A stretch of 64,000 nucleotides of DNA, from positions 113,153,996 to 113,217,995 of the forward strand of contig OX352774.1 in the NCBI GenBank assembly GCA_947095535.1, written 5' to 3'. Positions within the stretch are counted from its first letter, which is position 1; every line of letters starts with the position of its first letter. This DNA comes from Poecilobothrus nobilitatus (taxonomy: Eukaryota; Arthropoda; Insecta; Diptera; Dolichopodidae). The translations under genes and the position numbers were made by a program. The notes below the pieces were generated by a model. It was given only the letters and a program-made list of their open reading frames with translations, ran no database searches and was not told the DNA's origin. Of the stretch, positions 11,728 through 23,554 are shown piece after piece.

Positions 11728-12457
11728 GGTATGCTTGCTCTAATGCATTACATGCTAATTTTTATTTGCAACATTCTAGTCCTATTAGTATTCAAAATAA
11801 GCAGTCTGCGTTAAAAAATTTAAATGGTTGGGGTAGCTGTATTAATCGTAATAACTTGAGACTACACCAGAACGGTCTGGATTTGGAAAAATTTCTTACA
11901 AATTTGGTGAAGCAGGGAAAAGATAACAAAAAAAAAACTCTTCTTTAATATAAATGATGAACATAAGTTGACTCAAAGTTACCCTAAATGGAATTTAATC
12001 TAAATTTATGATAATTGTATCAGAAGAAGCCGTATGGCGTTTCTTAATATTGATAATAATAACCGCAAATCTTTAATTGATAAAATGCGAAATGATGTAG
12101 AACTAAAGTATAAAAATCGAATTTTAACACACTTAGTCCTGAAAACAATCTGAACATTTGGTAACGGGATGGTGTACAAAATTTTAGTAAATAAAATTGG
12201 GACGATACATTGCAAGTTTCATATTATAAAATGGATATTTTCAACTATATGAGAAAACGAGATACAGTGCAGTAGAGTAACTATGTCAACTCTGGGATAT
12301 CGGTATGAACATAATATATCTTTTTTCTATAACTCTTGATCATCTTTTTAAAAATTTCAGATATATACCCAAGCTGCTGCTCTAGCACAGCCCAATTTTA
12401 CAGAAGTTGTTGGTATGGAACTTGACATTTTTTCACGCCAGCACGATATTTTCTAGT
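11728..12457 (+). pseudogene. Coding-like remnants of an unidentified protein
   Basis: Three plus-strand pieces read like protein but are separated by stops and frame changes. Piece 1 (about 11733-11948) is an open frame after a TTTGCAG acceptor-like site, with YACSNALHANFYLQH, LNGWGSCINRNNLRLHQ and NGLDLEKFLTNLVKQ. Piece 2 (about 12020-12155) includes RMAFLNIDNNNRKSLIDKM and NDVELKYKNRILTHL. Piece 3 (about 12361-12456), after an AATTTCAG site, includes IYTQAAALAQPNFTEVV and GMELDIFSRQHDIF before a TAG. Composition is more mixed than the surroundings. I do not recognise the family. It may be a decayed host gene, real exons with introns, or an integrated foreign gene. Confidence 0.4.
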
Positions 12458-13198
12458 GTATTACCTAGCTAGCGACCTAGCTAGATACTTAACTTCAATA
12501 GACACTGAGATATTTCCATATAAAAAAAAAGTTGTATAGCAGCTGCAGCAAAATGAGCAACACATTATGAATAATATCCAATTTCTTAACATCTTATTAA
12601 TGTTAGTTGTTACCAACTTTTTGAGTACAAACAAAAATTTATGATTTGATGTTAAAATGTATAAAATTTTTGTATTTCCTCGATTAAATAGGAAATGGAC
12701 CAATTATTTGGATCAAACAAGCAACAAAATCTTACTTTCAAAAAATTTACTGACCATCACAGTAAATTATATAGTCATAACTAAAAAGAAAACAAAAACG
12801 GCATACAAATGAAAAAAATGTATTACATATAACTAAAAGCAATCGAAACTACACAAGAATGGTTACCTACATATGTTAAAATTGCAATATAAGGTGTAAT
12901 AAATTTTATATGATTTTTTGAAGTAAATTTTGTTTTACTTTTTTTCCGAGAACTAATAAAAATTTGTCGGTTGTACAGTAGTTGGTTGTTATATTGGAAA
13001 CCTCACTGTAGCAGAGATTCAAATTAAAATTATATTTTTATTTTTTTAGAAGTATAATATTTACAAGACAATAATTACTCTTTTGGAAGAATAATCCAAA
13101 AAGAAGAGTCCAATTTTATTTGTAATATTAAAATGTTTTTATTGTAAATAAAAACTTCGTACTTCTAAATCTAACATTTAGAAAATGTTGAAATTAAT
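12458..13198. other. AT-rich stretch, nothing identified
   Basis: No coding, RNA or repeat structure recognised between the coding-like remnants and SINE copy 3. Confidence 0.4.
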
Positions 13199-13210
13199 AG
13201 GAGTTTTTTT

Positions 13211-13395
13211 GGGGCCTCGGTGCCCTTGTGGGTAAGAGCGTATAAAATACTCTCTAATAATCGAGGAAATGTGGGAGTGTGAGATTCCCGTTGTAAGAAT
13301 AATTCCCCCTCTTACGACATTTACAGCCACGCCTGAAAGGAAAGGATGTGGAATTTCCTTGTCACATTTATGTGGCAGACAAATGCACAAAAAAA
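13211..13395 (+). mobile_element. tRNA-derived SINE, copy 3
   Basis: Begins GGGGCCTCGG like copy 2 and keeps the A-box region, the stem-loop body and the short A tail; the B box is worn. A perfect 12-bp target duplication AGGAGTTTTTTT flanks it (13199-13210 and 13396-13407). Confidence 0.9.
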
Positions 13396-13997
13396 AGGAG
13401 TTTTTTTTTATGATACACAATAAAGTCTTATCTCTTATTATAGCTGTAAAGAGCCAAATCACCAACTTAATCACTATTTATTATAAAAGAAGATTAATGA
13501 AAATACATTTTTTTATCATCTGTAGGCAAAATAAAACAACCGATAAAGCAAGCTACCTAAGATTACGTCTTGCCAAATATAAGGTTTACATTGTCTTCTC
13601 ATATAGTTGATATATTAAAATGGTCAACAGCCTATTCAAAAGTTTTATTATTTAGCCAGTTTAAGAGTTTAGCAATTCTTAGATTTTGAATGATTTCTGT
13701 GAGATTTATAAGTAAATGGAAAAGATCAACGAATATAGGTTGAATACTTTTCTATAGTCAGCTTTATTTTAACAAAGATGTCAATACTTCAAAAGCGGAA
13801 CCCTTAGTGGGCTGTTTTTCCACTGTTTGAGTTTAAAGAACTTAGAAAAAAGACAAATCATACGAGTCGAATGGTTTTAAAGTCTGTGATATATTGCTAG
13901 GTAATAATTTTATTCTATTGAAACTAATTTTTTTTTATGTAAAATATTTTATAAAAATATTTAAAGAAATTTTAAACGGTAAATAAGAGTTTGTTTT

Positions 13998-14217
13998 ATA
14001 GAACCAATGGCACGGTGAATAAATCTCCAGGCTGTCAGGCGAAAAATCTTGGGCTTAAACCTCGTCTGGATCAAAATGTAATATATAATATAAAAATATA
14101 ATTATAAAAATATTATAAATTGTACTGCAACTACATTTGAAAAGGAATGATTAATTTATTTCCTCCTCATATAGTATGCGGTGGGAGAACCAAAATAAAA
14201 TAAAATAAATAAAACTT
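13998..14217 (+). mobile_element. Second, different tRNA-derived SINE-like repeat
   Basis: A tRNA-like head (AGAACCAATGGCACGGTG..., with B-box-like GGGCTTAAACC near 14050) is followed by a body ending CATATAGTATGCGGTGGGAG and an A-rich simple tail of AAATA units. The head and body differ from the main SINE family. A similar worn head may lie at about 330-400. Only one good copy is in the window, so this rests on promoter-box spacing and the tail. Confidence 0.4.
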
Positions 14218-14866
14218 CTGTTAATTAAATGATAATATTTTTATGTCTTATAGGACATAAATTGAATGTTCATTTCAGACGCGTTAGTTAAGTAATAAAT
14301 TTTAACAAAGATTTTGACTCTCTGATTTGTTGTTCTGAATATGTGTCTTAAAATGAGTATAAAAAGCTTTTAATTAACACTTTGATGGAAAATTTTTATT
14401 ATTATTTTGTTTCTTTTTTTTTTATGTTTGTCTTGTAATAAAACGTTTATAACAGAATAGCCTTGTTCTTTAATTATTCATATATTGTCCATTACATATT
14501 GTATTTTATATATTGAATTTGTTACATTATTTTGTTCTTGTATAGGACTATTTTTAGATATTTATTATAGCTTGTAAATTCAGAATATGCTGGAGGATAT
14601 TAAATATATTATTGTAACTTATATATAGGTACTATTATTATAAAAGTAAAAATTAAGAGATCTTATATTATACTATATATATAAAATTTAATAATAATAT
14701 ATATAATGTATAAAAGTACATAATAATATTATGTAATATGTAGATACATTGTTTATTTCACATATTATGCAGCTAACAAAAAATAAAAATAAATGGGAAT
14801 TAAATTAGATATTTTTTAAATAGCTGCTCGTATATTTTTTTATAATTATATTTTATTTCTAGATAA

Positions 14867-15394
14867 TCTATCTACATACAAAAAGCGAATGTTTGTTTGT
14901 TTGTTTGTGATGTATATAATTATAGTCTCCTAAACTGCTCAGCCGATCATTAGAAAATTGATATATAAAGGTTTTTTTGTACGGCGTGTGTTTCTGGGCT
15001 AAAGATTTTGCTCTAACGCGCCCCCAAATTGAGGCTCTGGTGCAAATATTTAAACTTTTTCGCTTTAAAATAAAAACGATTTTACCGATTGACTTGAAAT
15101 TTTATACATATGCTGCTCTTGACAGTGGAGTTGGCTCTATTGAACGGCTTGGAATTTGTTAATCCATATCGGCACGACTATTGGTAAAAAAAAATTTTGG
15201 AAGCGAATTATGTTCCATTTTGCGAAGTTAAATTTTGCGACCCATAGGAAAGTCTCAAAAATTTATTTGTCCAGTTCCGTTAACCTATTGTGACAATTTT
15301 TGTGTTTATTTTTTTCAATAACATCATCTTCAATTACAAAACCATATGCTTTATTTATTGAGGGGCGCAGCAACGTGCATCGGGTATTAGCTAT
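14867..15394 (+). mobile_element. Non-autonomous Helitron-like element
   Basis: The 5' end begins TC after an A (TCTATCTACATAC), followed by (GTTT)n and CTGCTCAGCCGATC. The 3' end has a GC-rich ending (GGGGCGCAGCAACGTGCATC) followed by GGGTATTAGCTA, close to the CTRR terminus of Helitrons. About 530 bp with no coding capacity. The body text on query-dependent phrases such as TTGACTTGAAATTTTATACA is typical of dispersed non-autonomous elements. Confidence 0.55.
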
Positions 15395-16503
15395 AGTGTC
15401 TATATAATTATTCTAAATTTTTTACATTTACTTTCTCTTTTCGGTTTTTCAATGTAGATTTTTATTTTAATGATCCGAGACGTTTGAAGTTCAAAGTCTA
15501 AAATAAATGAAGAAAAGTAAAATTTAAAATTTAAAATAGAAAAACTTTAGAATTAAATTATAATTCCTTGATTGAGTTAGCTAAAGTCTTATTAATAACA
15601 GGGATTATTTATTTAAATAGTTATACTTATTTAAACATTTTTAAAGATTTTAATTCATTTAATACGAAAGTATTTCGACATAATTAATATTTTGTTAAAT
15701 GTCAATATTTTACTTATACAAAATGTGAATCTCCAACAATTTACTTAACAAATTTTATATCTCTATTTAAATTTTAGAAGTTGGTTCATATCCGAAAAAA
15801 AAACGTCAATCATTTATAATTCCAAATCTTGCTTTCAATTTTAGAAAACTTTTAACTTTTGAAAACGACAGCAAATTATTAAAGTACATTTTTTTTAAAT
15901 AGATTTTTCTATCTTAGCAATCTCTTTCATTGTGAATGATAGATAGTCAACCTAATAGGCTTATTTATTATGAAAACTGAAATTAAAAAGATGTCCTAAA
16001 TCAAACTAATGCAGTAAAGCATATGTTATAAAATAACAATTTACAGCTTTTCAATAGATAAAATTTCTGATTTTAACTATTGATTTTTTCTTATTTTTAT
16101 TTTATTTTAGTATTTATAAAAATATAATGGGATGTAGAAAATTTTTTTTGGTTAAATAAGCTTAATAATTGTATTTTATCCTTCCGTTCATCTTTCAATA
16201 CTAAATCAATGTTTAATGTATGAGACTTTAATATGTGTCTTTACACTCCTTTGATTCTAAATACTATGACCTACTATTTATTATTTTTACATTCATTAAT
16301 TCAATTTCCTAATTTCTATAGCATTTTTATTATACCCAACCCCCGTATTTATATCCAAACCTTCTATTATGGTTTCAATTTAGATACGAAATTTTCCGGA
16401 AAAATTGTTTCCCATGTAGCTATTAGATTAGATTATTTTATATAAAATTACCTAAATGTGAAATAAATTAAATAAAAAATGTTTTTTTATACATATCTAA
16501 TAA
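15395..16503. other. AT-rich stretch, nothing identified
   Basis: No recognisable gene or mobile element. The open frame at 16233-16445 is hydrophobic AT-rich translation with no family resemblance. Confidence 0.4.
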
Positions 16504-16784
16504 CTAGCAGAGTACCCGGCGTTGCCCGGAGTACTTTATTGGCTTTATGAAATAAAAATTATTAACTTTTGTTTCTGCGTTAATATAATTTAATTAATAT
16601 AGCTAACTTATTATTATGCATTTACAGATGCTGGTAGTTTATATTCTATTTTTTATTAGATTTGTTAAATTGAATAAACAGAGCCAAGAATTAGAGACAA
16701 TTCTTCTACAAAAAATTTTTAAAGGAATCAATAATCTATTGAGTACACAATTACGGCGAAGTGAATTTCCACAATATACTTTTA

Positions 16785-17150
16785 ATACCGAGACATAAAA
16801 TCGCATTTGAATTATGACCATAATGTAGTACATTTTTTTTCGTAAGTAATGTCACTTCATGTTTTTGTGAATTATCCTTTTAAGCACATTTTGAAAAATT
16901 TGTTATTAGGTTCGCTCTGTCCCTCCGTCTGTTTTCCAAACTTATATATTCGTTAATATGCGTTAATACCGAAACATAAAATCGTATTTAAATTATAAAA
17001 GACCATAATGTAATCAATTTTTTTTTTGTAAGTAATGTCACTTCATGTTTTGGTGAATTATCAATTATTGGTGAATGAATATGAATTATTTAAGCACATT
17101 TTGAAAAATTTGTTATTTCAGTTCGCTCTGTCCCTTCGTCTGTTAAAACT
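16785..17150. repeat. Two-copy direct repeat
   Basis: Units beginning near AATACCGAGACATAAAATCG (16785) and TAATACCGAAACATAAAATC (16963) both contain GTAATGTCACTTCATG and TTAAGCACATTTTGAAAAAT, and end in GTTCGCTCTGTCCCT. Spacing is about 178-180 bp. They lie inside the Helitron at 16504-19233. Confidence 0.7.
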
Positions 17151-18092
17151 CATATACTGTTTAATAAAGAGCAATAAAATATTAACTATGCATAGGTCTC
17201 TTAAAAGAGTAATGTTGTAGAACAACGTTTTTATATACCCTCACCGTTGGAGATTCTACAGCACCGATAGCTCTTCAAATTTTGAAAAAACTTCTTTTTA
17301 AATGCGTACATTTCAGGTTCTGTTTAACATATTTTCAATATAAAAAATACATGACTGTTTTTTACCTTTATAAATCAACCAGAATTTTTTGTTTAGTTTT
17401 TCTAATTATGTTTCCAAATTGATTGGCTAAAAATATGTGTAAAAATTGTATATGGATAAGAATGTAAGGTTTTCTGTTCTTTAAATATGTATGAACTCAT
17501 TTTTGATTAAATGATGTACTGAAATGTGAATATGTTTTCTAATTTACTTGATAAAGTTTATAGTATTTTTAAATATACGGATATTATACATACTATATGT
17601 ACATATTTCAATGATATTTTATGGGAAACATGTTATACACATGCATTTTATATAGGTAGACCACATGTAAAGACCACATTTAAGTATTGCATTTCTGAAT
17701 GATGACATGATGATTGTCTAATGTAGGAGATTGTTTCTGTTTTTTAACATGAAAATGTTATGTTGTTACGACTTAAAAACAGTATTCTTAAGATACTTAA
17801 TAAGGTTACTTTAATTACTGTTCTATATTAGAAATTTGCACTGAAAGGTTTTTATGGAATATTAGAAACAGTATAGATAAAAGTAAAGAGTGTTGGAAAT
17901 ATCTTTTTAATAATAATAACAATACACAAAATTAGGCAAAATATTATTAATAAGTGCTCGTGCGGAAATGGATTAATAAACGTTAACAAACATTTTGTCA
18001 CAGGCTTTATTTAGAACCATAAATTCATCCTCCCAAATTATACCGAAATTAGAAACAAAATTTTTTTTTGACAGTCTATCGTGTCGAAATGT

Positions 18093-18955
18093 GTTAATGT
18101 ATCACAACAAAATTTATTGAATGAGTTTGTGTGCCAAAGTGCAATACTTGTGCAAATTTTCAATTGGTCAAATCGTTTAAGCACAACAACAAAAAATGAG
18201 ACATTTCTTGGCCTGAAGCCTGATGGGTTAATGTATCGTAACCAAATCAACTCAGAAAGCTTTTGTTATAAAGACCTACACTTTTGTAAATTTTCAACTC
18301 AATTGGTAAAACGGTTTAAGTGCGACAACAAAGAAATTAAAAATTTTTATTGAGCCCTGGTGCCGAAAAGGGTTAATGGATCGTAACCAAATCTCCTCAG
18401 TGAGCTCCTGTGGTAAAGAGCTACACTTTTGTAAATTTTCAAATCAATTGGCAAAACCGTTTAAGCGCGACAACAAAGAAATTGAAAAACTTCATTGAGT
18501 CCTGGTGCCGAAACGGGTTAATGGATCGTAACCAAATCAACTCAGTGAGCTCCTGCGGTAAAGAGCTACACTTTGATAAATTTTTAACTCAATTGGCCAA
18601 ACAGTTTAAGTGCGACAACTAAGTAAATTACAAAACTTCACTGACCCCTGGTGCCGAAACGGGTTAATGGATCGAAACCAAATCAACTCAGTGAGCTCCT
18701 GTGGTAAAGAGCTACACTATTGTAAAATTTCAACTCAATTGGTCAAACCGTTTTAGCAGGACAACAGAAAAATTTAGTGAATTTTGTTCGGCTCTCGTGC
18801 CCAAACGGGTTACCGAATCTTCATAAAAATTTGTCACAGGCTTTTTTTCAGACCATAAAACCACCATACAAAATTGGACATAAATCGGAAACAAAAAATT
18901 TTTTGGAAGCCCGCCGGGTCGAATCCGGGTAACATATTGAATCCAAATTTCTTAG
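18093..18955. repeat. 145-146 bp tandem repeat array
   Basis: The landmark GTTAATG(G/T)ATCG recurs at 18093, 18227, 18372, 18517, 18663 and, worn, 18809: steps of 134, 145, 145, 146 and 146 bp. Each unit contains CAAATCAACTCAG, a GAGCTACACT motif, ATTTTCAACTCAATTGG and a TGCCGAAACGG motif. A higher-order match also exists: TTTGTCACAGGCTTT at about 17994 and again at about 18828. The pattern is a minisatellite inside a Helitron, not a coding repeat. Confidence 0.85.
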
Positions 18956-19252
18956 GCACCCGTCCAATGCTGGGAAGAATATTTGTACAAATTTTCAACT
19001 CAATCGATCAAACCGTTTAGGCAGGACAACGAAAAAACGAAACGGCTTTAAATGGCTCTCGGACCGCAATGAGTTAATGAACCGAAACGCGATATAGCCT
19101 ATAACACTTTCCGGGGTCGTAAGAACGTTCCTGCAAAATTTGGTTGCAATCGGACTGGTGGTTTTTACGTGAAAAGGGCACAAACAAACAAACAAACAAA
19201 CAAACAGAATTTCTTCCTTATTTATTAAGAAGATTCGGTATATTAAAATTTT

Positions 19253-19457
19253 TTTTTTTTTTTTTATGCATTTCTCTGCCACATAAATGTGGACAGGAAA
19301 TTACACAGCCTTTCTTTTTCAGGCGTGGTTGTAAATGTCGTAAGGGGGAATAACTTTTACGACGTGTGTGGGATTCTAACCCACACTCCCTCGGTATTTA
19401 CAGCGCTGTTTACATTATTTTATACGCTCTTACCCACTAGGCCACCGAGGCCCCAAG
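19253..19457 (-). mobile_element. tRNA-derived SINE, copy 4
   Basis: Minus-strand copy with head GGGGCCTCGGTGGCCTAGTG, stem-loop body and A tail (T-run on plus). A 10-bp target duplication TTAAAATTTT lies at 19243-19252 and 19458-19467. It landed about 10 bp beyond the 5' end of the Helitron. Confidence 0.88.
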
Positions 19458-19467
19458 TTAAAATTTT

Positions 19468-20487
19468 ATATTTTACAAATTTATTTAAATTTTTAAGAAT
19501 TTTTTAAGATACTTTTTCACTTCGTTTTATAATTTTTTTTTTTTTTCGTTCTTTTAATATTTTTGTGCAATCTATAAATTCATAATTAATGTATTACTCT
19601 GTCAATTATAAGGTACTTAAAAAGATTATCTTGTCTTTCAATACGATTTTTTTTGAATATTTTAACTTTTTATTGTTTTTAAAACCCACGGTTGTTTGTG
19701 AGTAGATTGTTTTTTGTGAAAGATTAAAGTGTACCTATGTAATTTATAATTTATGTGGTATTAGTTTTTACACTAAAAATAAAGCAATTTAAAAGAGTGA
19801 AGAAAAATTATGTTTACCTTACAGTGTATATAAGCTATCAAATAAAGATTATTGTGAGTAGATAGTTGATTTTATTTATATTTTGTTGAATTGTTGAAAT
19901 TAAACATTTAAACATTTAATGTTTAATACAATGTTGAAACTTATAATAAATTTACTTTTAAAATTTATTTTCTCTAATTTTAAAGTTTTTATTTTAACGT
20001 TATTTTTGTTTTTTTTTTTACAATAAAGGATTTTTCTGTTTAAAAATCAATTAAATGTGTTTTGGAGTTTTACCTTTTTAAAGAAATAATATTAAATAAT
20101 ATTATTATGGTCAAAATTGGTAGGTACCCTAAAACATATAGGTAGGTACCTAGTAACTTTATAATGATATACTATTTTGATTCTATCTGTCAGGCCATTG
20201 ATTTATTTTGTTATTAATCTGTACACCGTTTGGGATAGATTTAATGAATTTTAGTGGTGATTATTTTATGATACCGTATCTGTTAGGAAGCTGCAGCTAG
20301 CCTTTTACTAAATATTACTGTTTTACTATTATATGAAATTCATTATTTGCCGAATATTGTCTTAATTTGTAGATAGGATTTCGAAAGGGGCAACATGTTT
20401 AAAAATCAGCTTAGACGTAGCTTCACAATAAATTTAGAATTTTTCCCAGCAGATACATAATATTAAAGTACATGGTTTAAGCAATCA
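19468..20487. other. AT-rich stretch, nothing identified
   Basis: No gene or element recognised; contains several TAGGTACC-type motifs near 20120-20150. Confidence 0.4.
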
Positions 20488-21308
20488 AAAAACAAGGTAG
20501 AATGTAAACCAACGGTTTTTAAAAGCGTACATTTCCAAAACTCAATACAAACTGTTTAGAAGTGTGACTTACACAAAAATTTGAAAATTTCATGTAATAA
20601 GAAAAAAATGTTAAAATTGGACATTTTTAAAATTTTGAGGGGCCGTAATTCCGGAATCCTACATAACTAAGAAAAGCCGTTAACACACTTAAAAATATAA
20701 TATTGAACCTTTAATTTTCATGTCTTGCCGAAGAAAAATTTGTACAGATGCCTAAGTTACAGGTGTCTCAAAATAGAAAATTTTCAATTTTTGAGGCGTA
20801 ATAACTCTTAAAGAGGGGGTGCTACCAAAAAATTTTCTGAGGAAACTTATACTAATTCTTAAAGTTCTTTCTTGTCTCAGATTCCTATCTAAAGGTGTGC
20901 CGGAGTTATTAAAAAAGAAATTTCATGCAAAATGTGGTTTTCATATAACGGTAAATTTAAATACTAAATTTAAAAAAATTGTATAATTTTGATATTAATT
21001 TACAAAGATAAAAGAAATACTTGTCGAATGACGTTTTCAGATTGAAAAAATCTTAAGCAGAACATAAGATATATGCATTTAAAAATAGGGCTTTTTCAAA
21101 GTTTGAGCGGCTCTAGCTCCGTAATGGGAGGGGCTACATGAAAAAGTTGTTCCACAAAATTATTTTTTTTATGACACCTACCCATGGTTAAAATTTTTTT
21201 CTCTATCTTTAACGGTGTAGAAGTTTTGTAAACAACGGATGGACGGACGGACAGAGTGAAACTAATAAGCACATTTTATCAAAATTTTGCTAATGGAAAT
21301 GTGCTAAT
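20488..21308 (-). mobile_element. HINE-3 Helentron-like element, copy C
   Basis: Family names here are mine. On the minus strand the 5' end carries the palindromic GCACATTT(CC)...AAATGTGC arms. It is followed by TTTCACTCTGTCCGTCCGTCC. The 3' end has GTACGC-type arm remnants, the AAACCGTTGGTTT hairpin and the terminus ACATTCTACCTTGTTTT. About 820 bp, shorter than copies A and B by an internal deletion. No coding capacity. Confidence 0.75.
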
Positions 21309-21429
21309 TATGGTTTACTAATTTTATATACATACTTAAAACCTTGACACTCAAAAATTTATTTCACTAAATAGGAGTTTCGAAATTAGATTAAATTAAT
21401 GAATATGCCTATTGATTTTTAAAATTAAA

Positions 21430-22212
21430 AAAAAAAAAAAAATGGCTAAAATGGCAAATCCATCTCTTTACAAAATTTCTAGACGGTTTGAAATACAATT
21501 AAATTAATCTTGTAAAACAACTTTTTTATGTAGCTCTGCCTATTATAGAGCTACAGCCAATTTTCAGAGCCAAAAAAAACCCAATTTTTAAATATGTTGA
21601 TACTATAATATCAAAGATTCTGCTTAATATTTTTTCAATCCAAAAGAAACCACTTTTTTTTCCCTCTTCATATCAATAGCAAAATTATACAATTTTTCTA
21701 AGTTTATTTTTTACATTTACCGTTATGTGAAAAGAATTTTTTTCAAAATATTTCTTTCTTCATATCTCCGTGATTCTTGAAGATTGAATCTCGAAATTTT
21801 AAGAGAAAAAAGATCGAAATCAACATGAGTTGCCACATTTTCCGGTTTTATTCTAACCACCCACTGTTTAAAAGCTATTATGGGTCAAAAATTTGACTGT
21901 TATTATGTATTTTCATGCACCTGTTTTTGGCCAGAATATGTATAAATTTTTTCAAAATAAAACTCAAAACAGAAAGCTTTTAGCATTATGATATCGGATA
22001 CGGATTTTATTAATATAGGGGGTTTCCTTAAAATTGAAGAAAGTGTCTCTTAATTTTCCACAATTTTTTTTTATACTTCTTCTTCTTTTTTTTCCTCATT
22101 CAGATTAAATTTTGAGAAACTTACAAATTTTGGTGCAAGACACAGTATTATAAATAATAATTTTATTGTCTTTTAGAAAATATGAGCCTTTAAAAATCTT
22201 TGGTTTTCCATC
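21430..22212 (+). mobile_element. HINE-3-related element, diverged copy F
   Basis: Plus-strand body text matches HINE-3: GAGCTACAGCC, a TTTTTTCAATC block, TTTACCGTTATGTGAAAAG near 21717-21740, and CATATCTCCGTGATTC. It ends with a worn 3' region containing TTGGTGCAAGACACA, a hairpin AAAATC/TTTGGTTTT and CATCTCGCTTATTT. It faces away from copy C, which ends about 120 bp to its left. Confidence 0.55.
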
Positions 22213-22612
22213 TCGCTTATTTTTAAATAAATTAAAATAACTGGCACAGAATTTTAAAATATTATTGTATGAATGTAAATACTTATATACTCAATACTCT
22301 TTAACCTGTAATTTTTATAATTTTTGATTAAATTCAAATCATTTAATTTAACAAAATTGTTAATTTTTAATTTATCTATGCTTTTTCCCGTTTTATTGCA
22401 ATTCTATAATTAAAATTTTTAATAATTATGTCTTCATTTAAAATTACATTTTCTTGTAATTAAAAGTTGAATGCAAATTTTTAACAAAATAACAGACATT
22501 TTAGTTTCATGTTGTACTCAATTTTCCAATATTTTCCAACATTTATCATATATTTTGAAACTTGTGTAGATGAATGTGGCACCAATTGTAAAATTGTCGG
22601 TAGGTACCAATT

Positions 22613-22816
22613 TTTTTTTTTTATTTTTTTTTTATTGCATTTCTTTGCCACATAAATGTGGACAAGAAATTATATACAGCCTTTCCTGTTCAAGCGTGGC
22701 TATAAATATCGTAAGGGGGAATAACTCTTACGACGGGTGTGAGATTCGAACCCACACTCCCTCGGTGTTTACAAAGTATTTTATACGCTCTTACCCACTA
22801 GGCTACCGAGGCCCCT
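22613..22816 (-). mobile_element. tRNA-derived SINE, copy 5
   Basis: Minus-strand copy with the GGGGCCTCGG head, a good B box (GGTTCGAATCTC), stem-loop body and a long A tail. It has the best target duplication in the window: GGTAGGTACCAATT, 14 bp perfect, at 22599-22612 and 22817-22830. Confidence 0.92.
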
Positions 22817-22969
22817 GGTAGGTACCAATTGTAATATTAAAATCGATAATCGTTCATAAAAAATTTCAGTTATTCTTAAAAAAAAAAAAATTTTTATAGA
22901 AAATTCTGAAATAAGGGCCACTTGCGAAAAGGTCAAACTTTTTTTGTTCTATTATTATACTATACTATA

Positions 22970-23480
22970 CTATGCGCCACCCATAAGTAATGTTATGATT
23001 TATTTAATGAATAACTTTTTTCTTTCTGTTTTATTTAACGTTGGCATTTATTAAAATTTAGATTATAGTTTGGAAATATGTTCACATTATGTTTTGAAGA
23101 TAATATCTTTCAAATGGTGCCCATTGTTTGCTTCGACCTGACGTGCTCTTACCAGAGTATTTTCCATTACTTTTGTTAGAATTTCAAGTGCCAGCGTCCT
23201 CACTTCTTCTCGGATATTGGCCTTAGGTTGTTAGATGGTTCTTGGCTTAATTGCAAACATCTTTCCCTTTTGGTACTCCCAAATAAAAAAATCGAGAGCC
23301 GTTAAATAGGGGGAAAACGGTGGCCATTTAAAATACAATATTATTCGATTTACAAACATTTTGCACAGGAGAGCTATAGTTGGACGAGCTGTGTGAGCTA
23401 TGGCTCCATTTTGTTGGAACTACAATTCATAACGTTCTTTATGTCCTACCCTATTTAAATAAAACGTTGTAAAGGTTTAT
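22970..23480 (-). pseudogene. 3' half of a mariner-superfamily transposon
   Basis: A minus-strand frame from about 23475 to a TAA at 23090-23088 reads as the C-terminal catalytic part of an IS630/Tc1/mariner transposase: GHKERYEL, stop, FQQNGAIAHTARPTIALL, FVNRIILYFKWPPFSPYLT, ALDFFIWEYQKGKMF, stop, then ANIREEV and NNGHHLKDIIF. Family members normally read WFQQDGA, so the tryptophan codon has become TAG and the second catalytic Asp has become Asn. With at least two stops it is dead. Thirty-eight residues separate the N (former D) from the last D, possibly after small deletions. A GCGCCACCCATAAGTAATG end at about 22974-22996 resembles a mariner terminal repeat. The 5' half is missing. Confidence 0.8.
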
Positions 23481-23554
23481 AAATTGATTGACATTTGTAA
23501 GCTTTATAATATAAACATTATATTTTTTTTTGGAATATAGTTTTTGAATTTACA

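Larger units (their letters stand above)
16504..19233 (-). mobile_element. Large non-autonomous Helitron with internal tandem repeats
   Basis: Read on the minus strand the 3' end is CCGGGCAACGCCGGG (GC-rich hairpin), TACTCTG, then CTAG followed by T. The 5' end is A followed by TCTTCTTAATAAATAAG and (GTTT)n. TC...CTAG inserted between A and T is the Helitron signature. About 2.7 kb without a Rep/helicase gene. It carries a two-unit direct repeat (about 16785-17150), a HINE-like fragment at 17230-17400 that may be a later insertion, and a 146-bp tandem array. The ends are clear; that they belong to one element is inferred. Confidence 0.6.

Noticed and set aside
13178..13610. Overlapping open frames of about 100 codons on both strands
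   Set aside because: They run through SINE copy 3 and its flank; the frames are by-products of the repeat.
18093..18955. CRISPR-like array
   Set aside because: The 146-bp units are repeated along their whole length without unique spacers, and the host is eukaryotic.
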